DNA from: Prorocentrum cordatum | Taxonomy: Eukaryota; Sar; Dinophyceae; Prorocentrales; Prorocentraceae | NCBI GenBank assembly: GCA_963575745.1 | Contig: CAUYUJ010001365.1 | Span: forward strand, 1-64,000 | Direction: 5' to 3' | DNA: 64,000 bases | Shown: positions 22,371 to 31,746 of the stretch, in pieces | Layout: each line of letters opens with the position of its first letter | Numbering within the stretch: position 1 is the stretch's first letter | The notes under the pieces: generated by a model | The model's database searches: none | Told to the model about the DNA's origin: nothing | Seen by the model: only the letters and a program-made list of their open reading frames with translations | Translations under genes and position numbers: made by a program

Positions 22371-25200
22371 TCACTTCCCCGTCGGGATAGTGTTCACTCT
22401 GGCTCTAGCCAGCTGTTTCTTCGCTTTCTTGATCGTTGACTCCGGGTCCGGGGTAATATCGTAAGTACCAGTGGTCACTATGTTAACAACGAAATCATTT
22501 GGCATAGCTTTAGTGAGGCAATCTACGGCCATGACACTCGCATCGATCCAACGGATCTTATCGCAGAACAACTTCGGGTGCAGGAATTCTACCTCTTCAT
22601 CACCTCGTGTCCAAATGTCCTGACGGAGACTGCTCAGGTCAATACTCAAGCGCTTATCCTCCGTCTTTCCCATAGTGGGCGCTGTTAGGTGCTCTTCCAA
22701 ACTCTTACAATCTGTCATCCAAGGATGTCTCATCGTCATGGCTGAAATCTCTTCCCAGTCTGAAGGGAGTTTATTAGCTACCCCAAGTATACCTCGCGCA
22801 TCAGCGATGGCAGCACGCATACGCACACCTGATTCTACACCCCAGAGACAAGCCAACGTCTCTGCTTGTAAAGTAGATTTGCACACGCGCCTAATAACCT
22901 TGCTCGATAAACATATAGGGTGGACGTAATCACTGTTCCCCTCGACAAATCCCGGCCCTGCAAGTCCGTTGAACCTGGCCCTCTGGGATCTGAGCGGCTC
23001 CAAATTGCCTCTTAAAACATCGTCTTCTCCAGCCCAGCTGGCATCCGTAACGGTCAGAACGATCATGTCCTTGTCCCACAGCACGGCACCACCTTGAAAC
23101 ACAAGTCCGCTGTCCGACGTCTGTACTGCTTCTTCCAAGACGCGGCTGGCCTCCTTAAGGTGCAATACCTTCGCATGGGTCACTGCCGTTTGCAGTCGAC
23201 TCACGCGGTAGAGGAGCTCGGGCTTGCATCGCCGACAAACCCAAGACAAGGCACCTACAACTGACCTAAGTTGGGATGTCTCTCCTTCGTTACAGCGCCT
23301 GGTGAGGGGGCTGTCCCTGGGATAGGATCCAGCTTCTATTTTTTCGACGTTGTCCTTGGCCATGACGTGGACGGTGTAGTCTTGATCTTGAGCAATTTCT
23401 AACCCGCAGTAGCGCAAATCTCCTGACTTGACCTCTCTGATGTCGAACTCTGCCAGCACGGAGTCAATAATCCTCTGGCTCTCGTCGTCTGCGGCCCATA
23501 GTATGTCGTCCACATGTGTGCCTATCATACACGTAATCTCGTTCTTATCAGTAGATAAACTGAAAAGGGCTGGCATGATACGGTTCTCTCTTAATCCGTG
23601 AGTTTTAAAACGTTGTTGGACCGTCTTCCAAAAATCTCTCCCAGCGTCACGCGTTCCATTAACAGGCATACGAGCTATAATCGCCCCACCATCCGGTACT
23701 CCTTCGAGCCCGTCGGGAGGTGGTTTTAATAACATGAGACGGTCGAGTTCATGACCCTGAAAATAGGCTGAAGTGGTATCAGCGCATTTCAATGCCTTCT
23801 TCGTGCTTGCGGCCCACGATATCATCAGCCTTAAGCTTTCTAGCTCACATGTTGGTGAGTCCGTGCGGATGCCGAGAAATGCCTCGAGGTCTCCTCGTAC
23901 CACAAGTCTGCTTTTGCATTGTGGCGCAACCGGTGGTCCACCCGGTCTGCGTAAATGTTCGTTTTTATCTACCTCAATCCATTGCGTGGGAACCATGCGA
24001 TATCCCCCGTCGAGGAGCTGCTGCAGTTCTGAGGAATCAATGGTTACGGCAGCATTGAACCTTCGCCATTTTCCCCACTCGTCTTGTCTTGCGAGACGCA
24101 GTCCGCTCTTAACTTCCTCCGATTCCTTATGGAATGTAAAGTTCTTAACGCTCTTCAGCTTCTTTCGATATTGAGGCTTACTGATGGCTCGCTCATTGGA
24201 GAAACCAACAAGTGACTCGTGTGATTTGACTGCCACGGACGCAGTCCTCCTCTGGAGTAGATCTACGCCTGATCCTGTAGTCCCCGTTCTCTGCCATGCC
24301 TCGAGCAGCGGGTTCGCTGGCTCGGGTGCTGTTTCTGACACTGAGGCGGATCTCCTTTCTGAGGATGATCCTCCTGTGTCCAATCTCCTTCGCATCACTT
24401 CGCCGCGACCACGTAGGTCGCGCGGCACATCATCTAGCAAAGATCTCTGCAACGGGGTGCGCGACGGTCTAGACTCAGGTTGTTCGGCAGGGGAATATTC
24501 AGCTTCTCCCTCGCCTCCGTCACTCATGTTCCCACCTGGTGCTACAGGCTGAGACTCTTCCATCGGCTCTGGCATCTTTAATTCCGGCTCCTCATGGATG
24601 ACTGGGAGTACGTCCTCTTGAGGTGCTCCAGGCTGGCCTGCACCAGGTAACTCTCTTCGTTCGTCGACAAACGACTGCTGCTGACCTTCAGGAGGAGCGC
24701 ATCGTTCCATACCTCCATCCTGGTGCCGGGAAAGATATTGATATGCCAGAACTTCAGCCGCTGTGCACGGTCTGAGCCTGTCAACCGCAACACACACCGG
24801 AACCCCCTCGGTGATGACCCATGCGTTCTTGCCGTCGAACCCTACGATCCTCGATCCAGTGCTCCAGTTTGCAGTAACTTCTCCATCGGTGGGCCTTTTG
24901 CGAAAGCACACCACATCTCCGACCTGGTACTCGCCCGCCAGAGGGGCTGCTTTACGAAGCATAGCACGCGCGGTCCTGCCACCAACGTCGTGCTCGGCGA
25001 ATGCTTTCCTGGCAGTGGCACGGATTGCAGATTGACGTGAGAACTCATCAGACCCATCTTCAACCACGTTAGCCAATACACCCAGGTCGCAAGCCTCTTC
25101 GTCGTCGAACTGACTCCCCGGCACACGGGGCAGCCGACCGAGTACCCACTGAGACGGCGAAAAACCGCCAACTCGGGACATCTCGTTCTTTGTGCTGTCT
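22371..25200 (-). CDS. Copia reverse transcriptase and RNase H part of polyprotein
   Basis: This frame (open from 25274, real coding from about 25200) carries the integrase C-terminal tail, RT and RNase H of the polyprotein. The first part, KNEMSRVGGFSPSQWVLG and QVGDVVCFRKRP...WSTGSRIVGFDG, is the integrase C-terminal region with an SH3-like segment. After a low-complexity acidic linker, RT begins: VPTQWIEVDKNEHLRRP, KSRLVVRGDLE, CADTTSAYFQGHELD (palm A), GTRDAGRDFWKTV, then THVDDILWAAD (HVDD codons 23505-23516; copia RTs usually have YVDD). RNase H follows: VTDASWAGEDD, STLQAETLACLWG, MTDCKSLEEHL and WIDASVMAVDCLTKAM. It ends ARVNTIPTGK, 111 bp from the 3' LTR. There are no internal stops. 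The upstream start is not a true initiation site, because this frame is joined to the integrase frame through a shift near 25200. Confidence 0.9.
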
Positions 25201-26089
25201 CTACGGCTGTCGTCATAACTTCGTCGAGGCCAATAACGTTCTCGTCGTGAACCACTTTCTTCACGTTTTTCCATAGTCCGCCGTGTCTTTCGGTGCGTCC
25301 GATCTGCTCCGGGGATTCGACTCCTGCGTCGCGGAGATCGACCCCTTGACTCTTAACCCACTGTAATAAGACACCTCTGTTATGTAACCCTCGATCCAAC
25401 ATGATCCTTTCAGGCTTTCCTGCCCAAGCACACCAGTGCTGCTGGAGAGCTGTGAGGGATGTCCGCGAAGACGGCATTCCACCACCTAGTCGAACGAATA
25501 TGACCCGCTGGAACGTAGTTCCCTGGCAGACGATATTCAGGAAGCTGTACCTTTCGCCGTTGTTGTCCTTCACATCCAGAACATCGATCCCGATCTCGCA
25601 ATTGTAACAGAACTTCTTGGGAAGCGCTACCTTGTGTGTCTGCGGCAACGGTTTGCGATGCTCACAAGACTCACAACGGTAAAGTTTGGCTGCCTCAATA
25701 TATTCGGACGACATCCTGGAAAGCTTCATAAGTTGGATCAGCACGCGATTCGGAACATGACCGAACTGCCTGTGGAGTCGCCGAATGGCGATCCTCACTC
25801 GAAGCGGAATCTTGAGCCAAGACTTCCTTCGTTCTCCTTCTGATGTCGGCTCTCCTGGGAGCGGCAGCTTCTCCAGGATTTCTTGCTCTTCATCCCTGAG
25901 GTCTTCCTGAGCGGTAACAGCCACATCTTCGTCGTCGTTAACTGCATCAAGGGTCGATCCTGCCATTTCCGCTGCGGCTTCAGCTGGAAATGCGGCGGCG
26001 GCAAGGCGGCCCAGGCGAACCTGGTGTCCAAGATCGCGTAAGAAGTCGAAAAACCGAAGGTAACTCAGCGGATTTGTTGAGCGCATCAC
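25201..26089 (-). CDS. Copia integrase core part of polyprotein
   Basis: Integrase inserts the cDNA copy into host DNA. Numbered from the open frame start at 26089, the zinc-binding N-terminal domain shows H106-x4-H111 (LHRQFGH) and C139-x2-C142 (CESC). The catalytic core shows D169 (EIGIDVLD), D232 (IMLDRGLH) and E267 (GRTERHGGLW), with 34 residues between the second Asp and the Glu, so the DDE triad is complete. The frame meets the RT frame near 25200, where VETAQ should run into KNEMSRVGG. The DNA there has CAAAG, and one extra A would join the frames, so I infer a one-base deletion. The frame also overlaps the preceding unknown segment at 25980-26089 through another shift. Confidence 0.9.
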
Positions 26090-26900
26090 TTGAGCCTGGC
26101 TCTGACTCCAGGAAGGAGTTCAGGGCGTTGGTAACCTCGAGGTTTGAGCATGTGGACTCCTGACCAAACGTAATTGCAACCGAACCATTGTTTTTCGTCG
26201 CTTCCTCCAAACAATTACGGATGATGCTAATATTATCGGCGGTGGTGTTAGCAACGATGAGATCAGGATTGCACTCGATGATCTCCTTTTCCATGCCCTC
26301 GTCCCAAGCTGGACGAATTACCATATCCTCCGCGCTAACGGCCCCCGCGAAAACGAGGCCAATGATGAAGCACAGCACCTTGCCCACAGAGTAACGGCAC
26401 GTGAGCGGCGGCACGTTGAGCTCCATCTTGCCGATCGCGCCCTTCGTCAGGCACTGCGTGAGAATGGACTCGTTATTGTCCATCTCGGTCAGCCCGGCAC
26501 AGTAGTGCTCGCGCTTCTTCCCATTCATTGTAGACATATGATGCTCATCCAACTTCAAAGAATTACACTGGCATGCTACACCATCATGCGTGATACGAGG
26601 CGGCTGAGCGAACACGCAGATTCTGTCGAAGCCAAGGGCTGGCTTTGACGAGTCCATGGCCACGCGATCCTCAATCTGCCCCCACTTCTGCGACTCCTTG
26701 TTGCGACCGAGCGTGCTCTTACGCCAATTGTCCCATGACTTCGGATGCTCGATCTTCGTATCATAGGGATCAAACTTGACGTTGACTCGCACCATATTGC
26801 GACTATCCAAGTCCGAAGGCGCACCAGCTACACCCCGATCAACAAAGGTAACGGGATCAACATACGTGATGAAGTTCCGCTTCTTGCCCGCATTGAACAA
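25980..26900 (-). CDS. Unrecognised polyprotein segment with one hydrophobic helix
   Basis: A 306-codon frame between the RapZ-like/gag frame and the integrase. It begins within sequence that seems to continue the upstream polyprotein (ETLFNAGKKRNFITYVDPVT just upstream and across the first Met). It contains several Cys (CVFAQPP, VACQCNSL, EHYCAG, TQCL, LTCRYS). It then has one strongly hydrophobic stretch, VGKVLCFIIGLVFAGAVSA, followed by ECNPDLIVANTTADNISI and VAITFGQESTC. I do not recognise the fold. Possibilities are a spacer domain peculiar to this lineage, a membrane-tethered product, or a decayed copy of a methyltransferase-like insert seen in some dinoflagellate polyproteins. Its place inside gag-pol and lack of a separate initiation context argue that it is part of the polyprotein. 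Confidence 0.6.
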   Translation of the reverse strand: MFNAGKKRNFITYVDPVTFVDRGVAGAPSDLDSRNMVRVNVKFDPYDTKIEHPKSWDNWRKSTLGRNKESQKWGQIEDRVAMDSSKPALGFDRICVFAQPPRITHDGVACQCNSLKLDEHHMSTMNGKKREHYCAGLTEMDNNESILTQCLTKGAIGKMELNVPPLTCRYSVGKVLCFIIGLVFAGAVSAEDMVIRPAWDEGMEKEIIECNPDLIVANTTADNISIIRNCLEEATKNNGSVAITFGQESTCSNLEVTNALNSFLESEPGSSDALNKSAELPSVFRLLTRSWTPGSPGPPCRRRISS

Positions 26901-29900
26901 TGTCTCCAGTTGCTTGCCAGCGACCTCCAGGGCGCGAAGTCCACGACTGGATCTCCGCTCTTGTCGTCGCCCGCTCGCAGGTCCCGGTCCTGGGATCCTA
27001 CGCGAGCCGCGCCAGCAGGCGGCGGCGGTGGCGGCGGCAAGGGTACCACAGCCGGCGGTGGCTTGGGCGGCATCCCCGGTGGTGGCGTCTGAGGCGGTCG
27101 CGGTGTCAGCTTGGCGGCCCCGGGCGTGCTCGCCTCGGACCGGTACTTGGGAGTCGGCTCTAGCCGTGCCCGCTTGGCATCGGACTCGCTCTTACCAGGA
27201 CGGCTCGGGCCTGCCGAGGACGACGCGGCTGAAGAGAAAGTAACTCCCGGCTGCTTCGGGTACGTGCCCGTCTTCTCATACTCAACCGCTTGCTGGACCA
27301 TCTTCATGTAGTCAACAGGAACAAGGCCATCCTCATGACAAATGCGTAAGTAGAACTGGAGCTCGCGACCTTCGTACTCCTTCATCATCTTCCTGAACTC
27401 CTCCTCGTCGTAGTCCTGCCGCTTGCGCGTCTGCCAGATCACGCGGGTGTAGCCTCTGATCAGCTTCCCAACCGCGACATCGCCGACCTCGTCGTGAACG
27501 CTGGTGCGGGAGCGCTTCTCCTCGCGCAGCGTGAGTGTAGGGTCGGCCGAGAGGGGCCGGCGCTTGGCGGCTGGCTTCTGGCTCTGGTTAGCGGGCTGCT
27601 GGGCCATGCTGTGCTTGGTGAAGGCATCAGAGATACGAGCTGTCATCTTACCCACGGCGTACGCGGCCATGTCGACGGCCCAGCTCTTCTTGTGGCGGCA
27701 ATCTTCACAGTTGCCACCGCAAGTCCGCTGATCCCACTCGTGATCGCACAGGTGACCCGACTTATACTCGATGCCATGATCTCGGAGGTATTGCTTCACC
27801 CCGTACGCTACTGCTACTGAACGGTGTCTACCCGAACGACATATCAAGATGATCGCGACGGATTCGGTGACCTTGCACCTCGCCAGCGCCTTGCCGATGT
27901 ATTCAGCGATGTCTGGGAAGTGCTCGTTATCAGCTGCGGCCTTTAAGATGCGAGGGTGAACTCCAATGTGCTTGGTAGACTGAGGATCGTTCAGCTCCCG
28001 AGTGTCAACAAATATGAGCCTATCGAAATCGCCATGTTCTGGGCGTGCGGCTATCAAGGCTTCGCAGAGAATTTGACCATCATGCCCAGCCGTAGACATC
28101 CCATAACTCTTGCCACGGTGCTTGTCGCGGAGGTACTCCGTCAACAGCTGGCTCCCCGAGGCATCAGGATGACTCTCGAAGTACTCTAGGCCCATCGTGT
28201 AGACAGCGAAAGACTTGGCGCATGGTCCTGTGCTGGGAGCAGCATCAGGCCTCTTGTCCTTGTGCAGACCCATGGCTGAGAACTTGCCGTGCTCGTCGTC
28301 GATATGATCCAAAACGGTCTGACGCTGGGGGTCGGTATCGCCGATATCCTCCATGTTGCTCTGGGCCTGACATGATATGTGCAAAGGGCGAATAGACCCG
28401 GAAATCCGATCCGAATCGAACTGATCGAGACGAATGACAAGGAGACCTGAGCGGCTGCAACGACACATCTCTATCTCGCCTTCCTGGTCCAGGATGGCGC
28501 GTCCGTTGGCGAGATCCTTGACGAGACCGAGGGAGACTTGTGCCGGTAGCGACAGCAAGAAAGGCACATGATCTGAATCCTTCAACTGATGAGACTCGAA
28601 GCAACCGCTGACAGCACCGCACGTACCCACAATGCGATAGGGAAAACACTTCTTGCCCGTCGTGGAACTGCCAGCCTGACCACCAATGCCACTGTACGAT
28701 TTCCGCTCTCTGTGGACCCATTGTGGGAAGAACCCTAGCTTCTCGCACTTGTCCTCTGCATTGAGGGCCCAAGCTTTTCCATGACAACAAGAATTGCAAC
28801 CTTCGTCCAGGGTAGCCCATACACCATCATCCTTGAAGACGTCAACCAAGCGAAGCTTTGATATCGCCGACGTGTCGGTCGTTACTGAAGGTGCTGGTGT
28901 TGGTGCCATGAACGCGATGAGCTCATTATCTGCTGCCTCCTGCACACAGTCGTGTAGTAATGAAGAAATCTCACTTGTGCTGATATCACCTGTGTCCTGA
29001 CAGATCGACATAGCGCGCCTCGTGAACATCTCCATTATAACCTTCAGCTCCTCAGGAGATACACGGCGGTCGCCCTCGATGACCTTCGCGATCGCCTCCG
29101 CCTGGAGGTTAGAAGAGAGTTTGACCTCCTCCGCCGTGCTCTCCTTATCCTCAGCGAGTGCACGGGGCTGTTCATCGATGTACGTCAAGCACCTGCAACA
29201 GAACGCGCGATGAATGTCGGCAGTGCTACCCCGGTGGTCCACGAGATCGTGAGGACACTCATCCGGCTGATGTAGTGCCTCGTATCTCTCCTTCTTGGTC
29301 TTGTGACCGCAGCCCCTGCAGGTGCGGACGACGAAGCGCGCCGATGAACCAGACCCCGAGAAGCTGGTGCAACCACGAGCACAGGGGCGAGGCAGCGGCG
29401 GATCCGGCGGCTTCCTGCTCGAAGTCCCGCTGGAGCTAGCCGAGGGCATGGCGCTCCCCTCGGTGCGGCGGCCGATGCTACCATCCTCCTTCTGGACAAA
29501 GTACTCATCGAACCAAACCAAGAAGTTCTTCAGCTCCAAACTCGGCTTCTTCACACCGCGGCTCCACGATACATATTCTGGGGTCATCTTCAGCACTCGG
29601 CCATGGGAAAGCCCACGATGCTGGCCTGTAGCGAACACCGTATCGCGCCCTGGAACAGGGGCCAAATCTGGCGTCTCGAACTCCTCATCCGACACAGAAG
29701 CCATCGAAAAGTTCTCTGGCCCGTCGGAGGCGCCGGTCGCCCTCGAGGCGGCGCTCGGGGCAGCAGCCCTCGAGGCCGAGGGTCTGCCTGGCGCGGCCTT
29801 GCTGGGCGCACGCAGGGCCATGAACCCGAAGTGCTCCTCGCCAGCCTCCGCTGAGGTCTGGGGGCTCTCCAGAGTCGCGGCCGCGCGCTCGCGCTCGGGG

Positions 29901-31507
29901 CTGGTTTGGGCCAAAGCAGCAGCGGTCCCCATGCGACCCCTGCACGTGTGCTCCTCTTCATGACCAGACAGCAAGCAACAATGACCGTCGCAATCCTTTC
30001 CCTCACAAGAACATGCCCTGCGACACTTCGAGGAGTGAGGGGAGAAGGAAGAGCAAAAGGAAACCTTGCCCGAATGCGACATATTGCTACTACAAGTATG
30101 ATGATGGATGGTGGATGATAAGGCAATGGTTCCTGTAGGCGCGAACTGATGATCGTCGCCTTCCTCGCGTAACTGAAGCTCTCGCTCTCCAGTGAACGCT
30201 ACAAAGCCCGTCCTGGGTTTGCCCTTGCACTCAGGGTCCCCGGACCAGTGGCCAATCTCATGGCAGGTCTTGCACTTGGAACGTTTCTTGATCTCCTGGA
30301 GTCGCTTTTTACGATCTTCCAGGGTCGGCGCTCCCTTGCCACCGCCCTTGGGCGGCAGTGTAGTTCTCCAAGGTGTTGAGTTGTTGTGACCTTTGCCTTT
30401 GCTTGTACCTTTACGACCTCCCTTGGTGCCTAGGTTGGCGACCAGGTTCTCTTGGATTACTTCGGAAGCTTCGTCCTCCGTGTAGCCCGCTTTGACCATC
30501 TCGTCAAACACGTCTCCATCGAGCTCGCTCTCCTCCTGCACGGGTGACCAGAGAGCGCACGATTCCTCGTCGCCCCAAGTCTGGTCCTCTGTCTGCCCGT
30601 CTGCCATCCAGGCTGTGTCGGTCCAGGTCGTGTCGTCCCAGCCGTACTCTGGAGTGTAGCCAGACGCGTAGTATCCATGGGGACTAAGCTCCTCTGGATA
30701 GTGCTCCTCCTGCTCGTACCAACCGTCGTCGGTGGCGTGGAAGGCCTGGGGCGGCCTGCTGTACCGGGTCTTGCCCTTGCCCTTGCTCCTGCTAGGGTAG
30801 CCGGGCCGATACTGTGTCCACGACAAGGGGTTGGAGCCCTTACTCGACGGGTCTCCACCTTTGCCCTTTTGGCGGATGTGGATACGGCCGTGCTGGAGGA
30901 TCAAGACATCCTTGATCTTGTCAAAGGTGGTCATGTCACCTGTGGATGTCAGCACCATCAGGTTTCCCGAGGGTGAAAGCCCTGCATGGCCCAAGAGGAG
31001 GGATCCAAGCACGTCGTCACTCAGCACAAGCTTCGGGTCCAACTTGGTGACGAGTTTCCACCAACGCTTCCTGCGGGAGATGTATGGTACCATCGATTCA
31101 CCGTTCTGCCTGGACAGAGGGCCGTAGGGCCTCTGACCTACCTGGAACAGGATCTTGGCTTCCTGAGCCTCTATAGGGAAGAGTGAAGCACGAATCGCCG
31201 TTATCAGCTGGTCGATTCCTTTGGGAGTCAGAAGCGCGTCCTTACCGATATCCATGGCCATATCGAACGCGTCGCCTCTGAGGCCTTCTACAACTTTGTT
31301 GACGGCTGCGGTGACAACATGTGCCTGGGGTTCTCCTCCTGTCTCTGCATCTACAGCAGACAAAGCAGCACTCATACGCATCTCTGTGCGGAACTCCCAT
31401 TCGTGAAAGTTGTTCACGGTGCCATCATAGATGTAGGAGCCACCCTTCGTCTCCGACTGAGTCAACGCGTCGGCGTTGAACCGATAGCGAAGGGAAGACA
31501 GCGCCAT
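26828..31507 (-). CDS. Copia gag-protease polyprotein with RapZ-like domain
   Basis: I choose the ATG at 31507 (context GCCGCCATGG) because the open frame further upstream runs into the LTR; it gives 1,559 residues. Gag: YDGTVNNFHEWEFR near the N-terminus through DVLILQHGRIHIR, then a basic Gly/Lys-rich region. A zinc knuckle CKTCHEIGHWSGDPEC follows at residues 412-427 (C-x2-C-x4-H-x6-C). A Cys/His-rich stretch (CRRACSCEGKDCDGHCC) and a second cluster (TCRGCGH...CPHDLVDH...FCCRC) come next. The protease-like loop LDEGCNSCCHG has its Asp at residue 901, with Glu where Thr/Ser is usual. A RapZ-like domain spans roughly residues 1155-1285, with DTRELNDP at 1168 and CRSGRHRS at 1223. The C-terminus is a basic then Pro-rich tail that shifts frame into the next segment. 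No internal stops. Confidence 0.85.
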   Translation of the reverse strand: MALSSLRYRFNADALTQSETKGGSYIYDGTVNNFHEWEFRTEMRMSAALSAVDAETGGEPQAHVVTAAVNKVVEGLRGDAFDMAMDIGKDALLTPKGIDQLITAIRASLFPIEAQEAKILFQVGQRPYGPLSRQNGESMVPYISRRKRWWKLVTKLDPKLVLSDDVLGSLLLGHAGLSPSGNLMVLTSTGDMTTFDKIKDVLILQHGRIHIRQKGKGGDPSSKGSNPLSWTQYRPGYPSRSKGKGKTRYSRPPQAFHATDDGWYEQEEHYPEELSPHGYYASGYTPEYGWDDTTWTDTAWMADGQTEDQTWGDEESCALWSPVQEESELDGDVFDEMVKAGYTEDEASEVIQENLVANLGTKGGRKGTSKGKGHNNSTPWRTTLPPKGGGKGAPTLEDRKKRLQEIKKRSKCKTCHEIGHWSGDPECKGKPRTGFVAFTGERELQLREEGDDHQFAPTGTIALSSTIHHHTCSSNMSHSGKVSFCSSFSPHSSKCRRACSCEGKDCDGHCCLLSGHEEEHTCRGRMGTAAALAQTSPERERAAATLESPQTSAEAGEEHFGFMALRAPSKAAPGRPSASRAAAPSAASRATGASDGPENFSMASVSDEEFETPDLAPVPGRDTVFATGQHRGLSHGRVLKMTPEYVSWSRGVKKPSLELKNFLVWFDEYFVQKEDGSIGRRTEGSAMPSASSSGTSSRKPPDPPLPRPCARGCTSFSGSGSSARFVVRTCRGCGHKTKKERYEALHQPDECPHDLVDHRGSTADIHRAFCCRCLTYIDEQPRALAEDKESTAEEVKLSSNLQAEAIAKVIEGDRRVSPEELKVIMEMFTRRAMSICQDTGDISTSEISSLLHDCVQEAADNELIAFMAPTPAPSVTTDTSAISKLRLVDVFKDDGVWATLDEGCNSCCHGKAWALNAEDKCEKLGFFPQWVHRERKSYSGIGGQAGSSTTGKKCFPYRIVGTCGAVSGCFESHQLKDSDHVPFLLSLPAQVSLGLVKDLANGRAILDQEGEIEMCRCSRSGLLVIRLDQFDSDRISGSIRPLHISCQAQSNMEDIGDTDPQRQTVLDHIDDEHGKFSAMGLHKDKRPDAAPSTGPCAKSFAVYTMGLEYFESHPDASGSQLLTEYLRDKHRGKSYGMSTAGHDGQILCEALIAARPEHGDFDRLIFVDTRELNDPQSTKHIGVHPRILKAAADNEHFPDIAEYIGKALARCKVTESVAIILICRSGRHRSVAVAYGVKQYLRDHGIEYKSGHLCDHEWDQRTCGGNCEDCRHKKSWAVDMAAYAVGKMTARISDAFTKHSMAQQPANQSQKPAAKRRPLSADPTLTLREEKRSRTSVHDEVGDVAVGKLIRGYTRVIWQTRKRQDYDEEEFRKMMKEYEGRELQFYLRICHEDGLVPVDYMKMVQQAVEYEKTGTYPKQPGVTFSSAASSSAGPSRPGKSESDAKRARLEPTPKYRSEASTPGAAKLTPRPPQTPPPGMPPKPPPAVVPLPPPPPPPAGAARVGSQDRDLRAGDDKSGDPVVDFAPWRSLASNWRHCSMRARSGTSSRMLIPLPLLIGV
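27660..28045 (-). other. RapZ C-terminal-like / CX5R-loop domain within the polyprotein
   Basis: Seen directly: FDRLIFVDTRELNDP, then KHIGVHPRIL, a helical stretch, VAIILICRSGRHRSVAVA (Cys codon 27839-27841, Arg of CX5R at 27821-27823), YGVKQYLRDHG, and a Cys-rich end CDHEWDQRTCGGNCEDCRH. Family knowledge: the C-terminal domain of bacterial RapZ/YvcJ proteins has a D-x-R-x-x-x-N-P motif, a G-x-x-P step, and a C-x-x-G-x-H-R-S loop followed by VA, in that order; in E. coli this domain binds small RNAs. The CX5R loop also resembles the phosphate-binding loop of Cys-based phosphatases. Inference: a captured domain that may bind nucleic acid or phosphate. Call made by motif order only. Confidence 0.55.
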
Positions 31508-31621
31508 GGCGGCAAGGAAGCAATCCCCTCGTAAGGGTGGATGCCCAGTGCAAAGAAAAGGTGAGGAGCTCTCCTCGCGAGAGGACGAGCCCTGCGCAGC
31601 GGTACGATGCCGAAGATCGTG

Positions 31622-31639
31622 TAGCAGCTCCGCTGCCAG
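31622..31639 (-). promoter_or_regulatory. Candidate primer-binding site
   Basis: Immediately inside the 5' LTR the minus strand reads C then TGGCAGCGGAGC. Primer-binding sites usually start TGG, complementary to a tRNA CCA end. The match to the common initiator-Met type (TGGTAGCAGAGG) is about 9 of 12. Tentative. Confidence 0.35.
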
Positions 31640-31741
31640 TGTGATTGATGATACGTTTTCAAGCCAAGGCAAAAGGGGTCCCTAAGAGCCAAGCGGCAGC
31701 GAGTGGCGTACGAGCGTGTCATACACACACTATATATCACA
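31640..31741 (-). repeat. 5' LTR of the copia element (102 bp)
   Basis: The right-hand LTR is the 5' LTR because coding is on the minus strand. It differs from the left LTR at four sites. Near its start the minus strand has GATATATAG, a possible TATA-like promoter element. Confidence 0.95.
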
Positions 31742-31746
31742 ATACT
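31742..31746. other. Target site duplication ATACT (right)
   Basis: Repeat of 22153-22157. Without the element and one duplicate, the interrupted LINE frame would read on as QPIL then DEHQ, confirming the insertion point. Confidence 0.95.

Larger units (their letters stand above)
22158..31741 (-). mobile_element. Complete Ty1/copia retrotransposon, 9,584 bp
   Basis: Both LTRs are 102 bp, begin TGTGAT, end ATCACA and differ at four positions. The element is flanked by ATACT on both sides. Coding runs on the minus strand in the order gag, protease, RapZ-like domain, unknown segment, integrase, RT, RNase H; integrase before RT defines the copia group. Coding spans four overlapping frames, so the copy is probably inactive, though each domain reads well and decay looks recent. 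The host site is a LINE RT on the opposite strand, interrupted after ...LQPIL. Confidence 0.95.

Noticed and set aside
26188-26394. Methyltransferase-like reading in the segment ECNPDLIVANTTAD
   Set aside because: I considered the Pro-Cys-type insert seen in some dinoflagellate polyproteins, but the catalytic Pro-Cys is absent and the match is too short to name.
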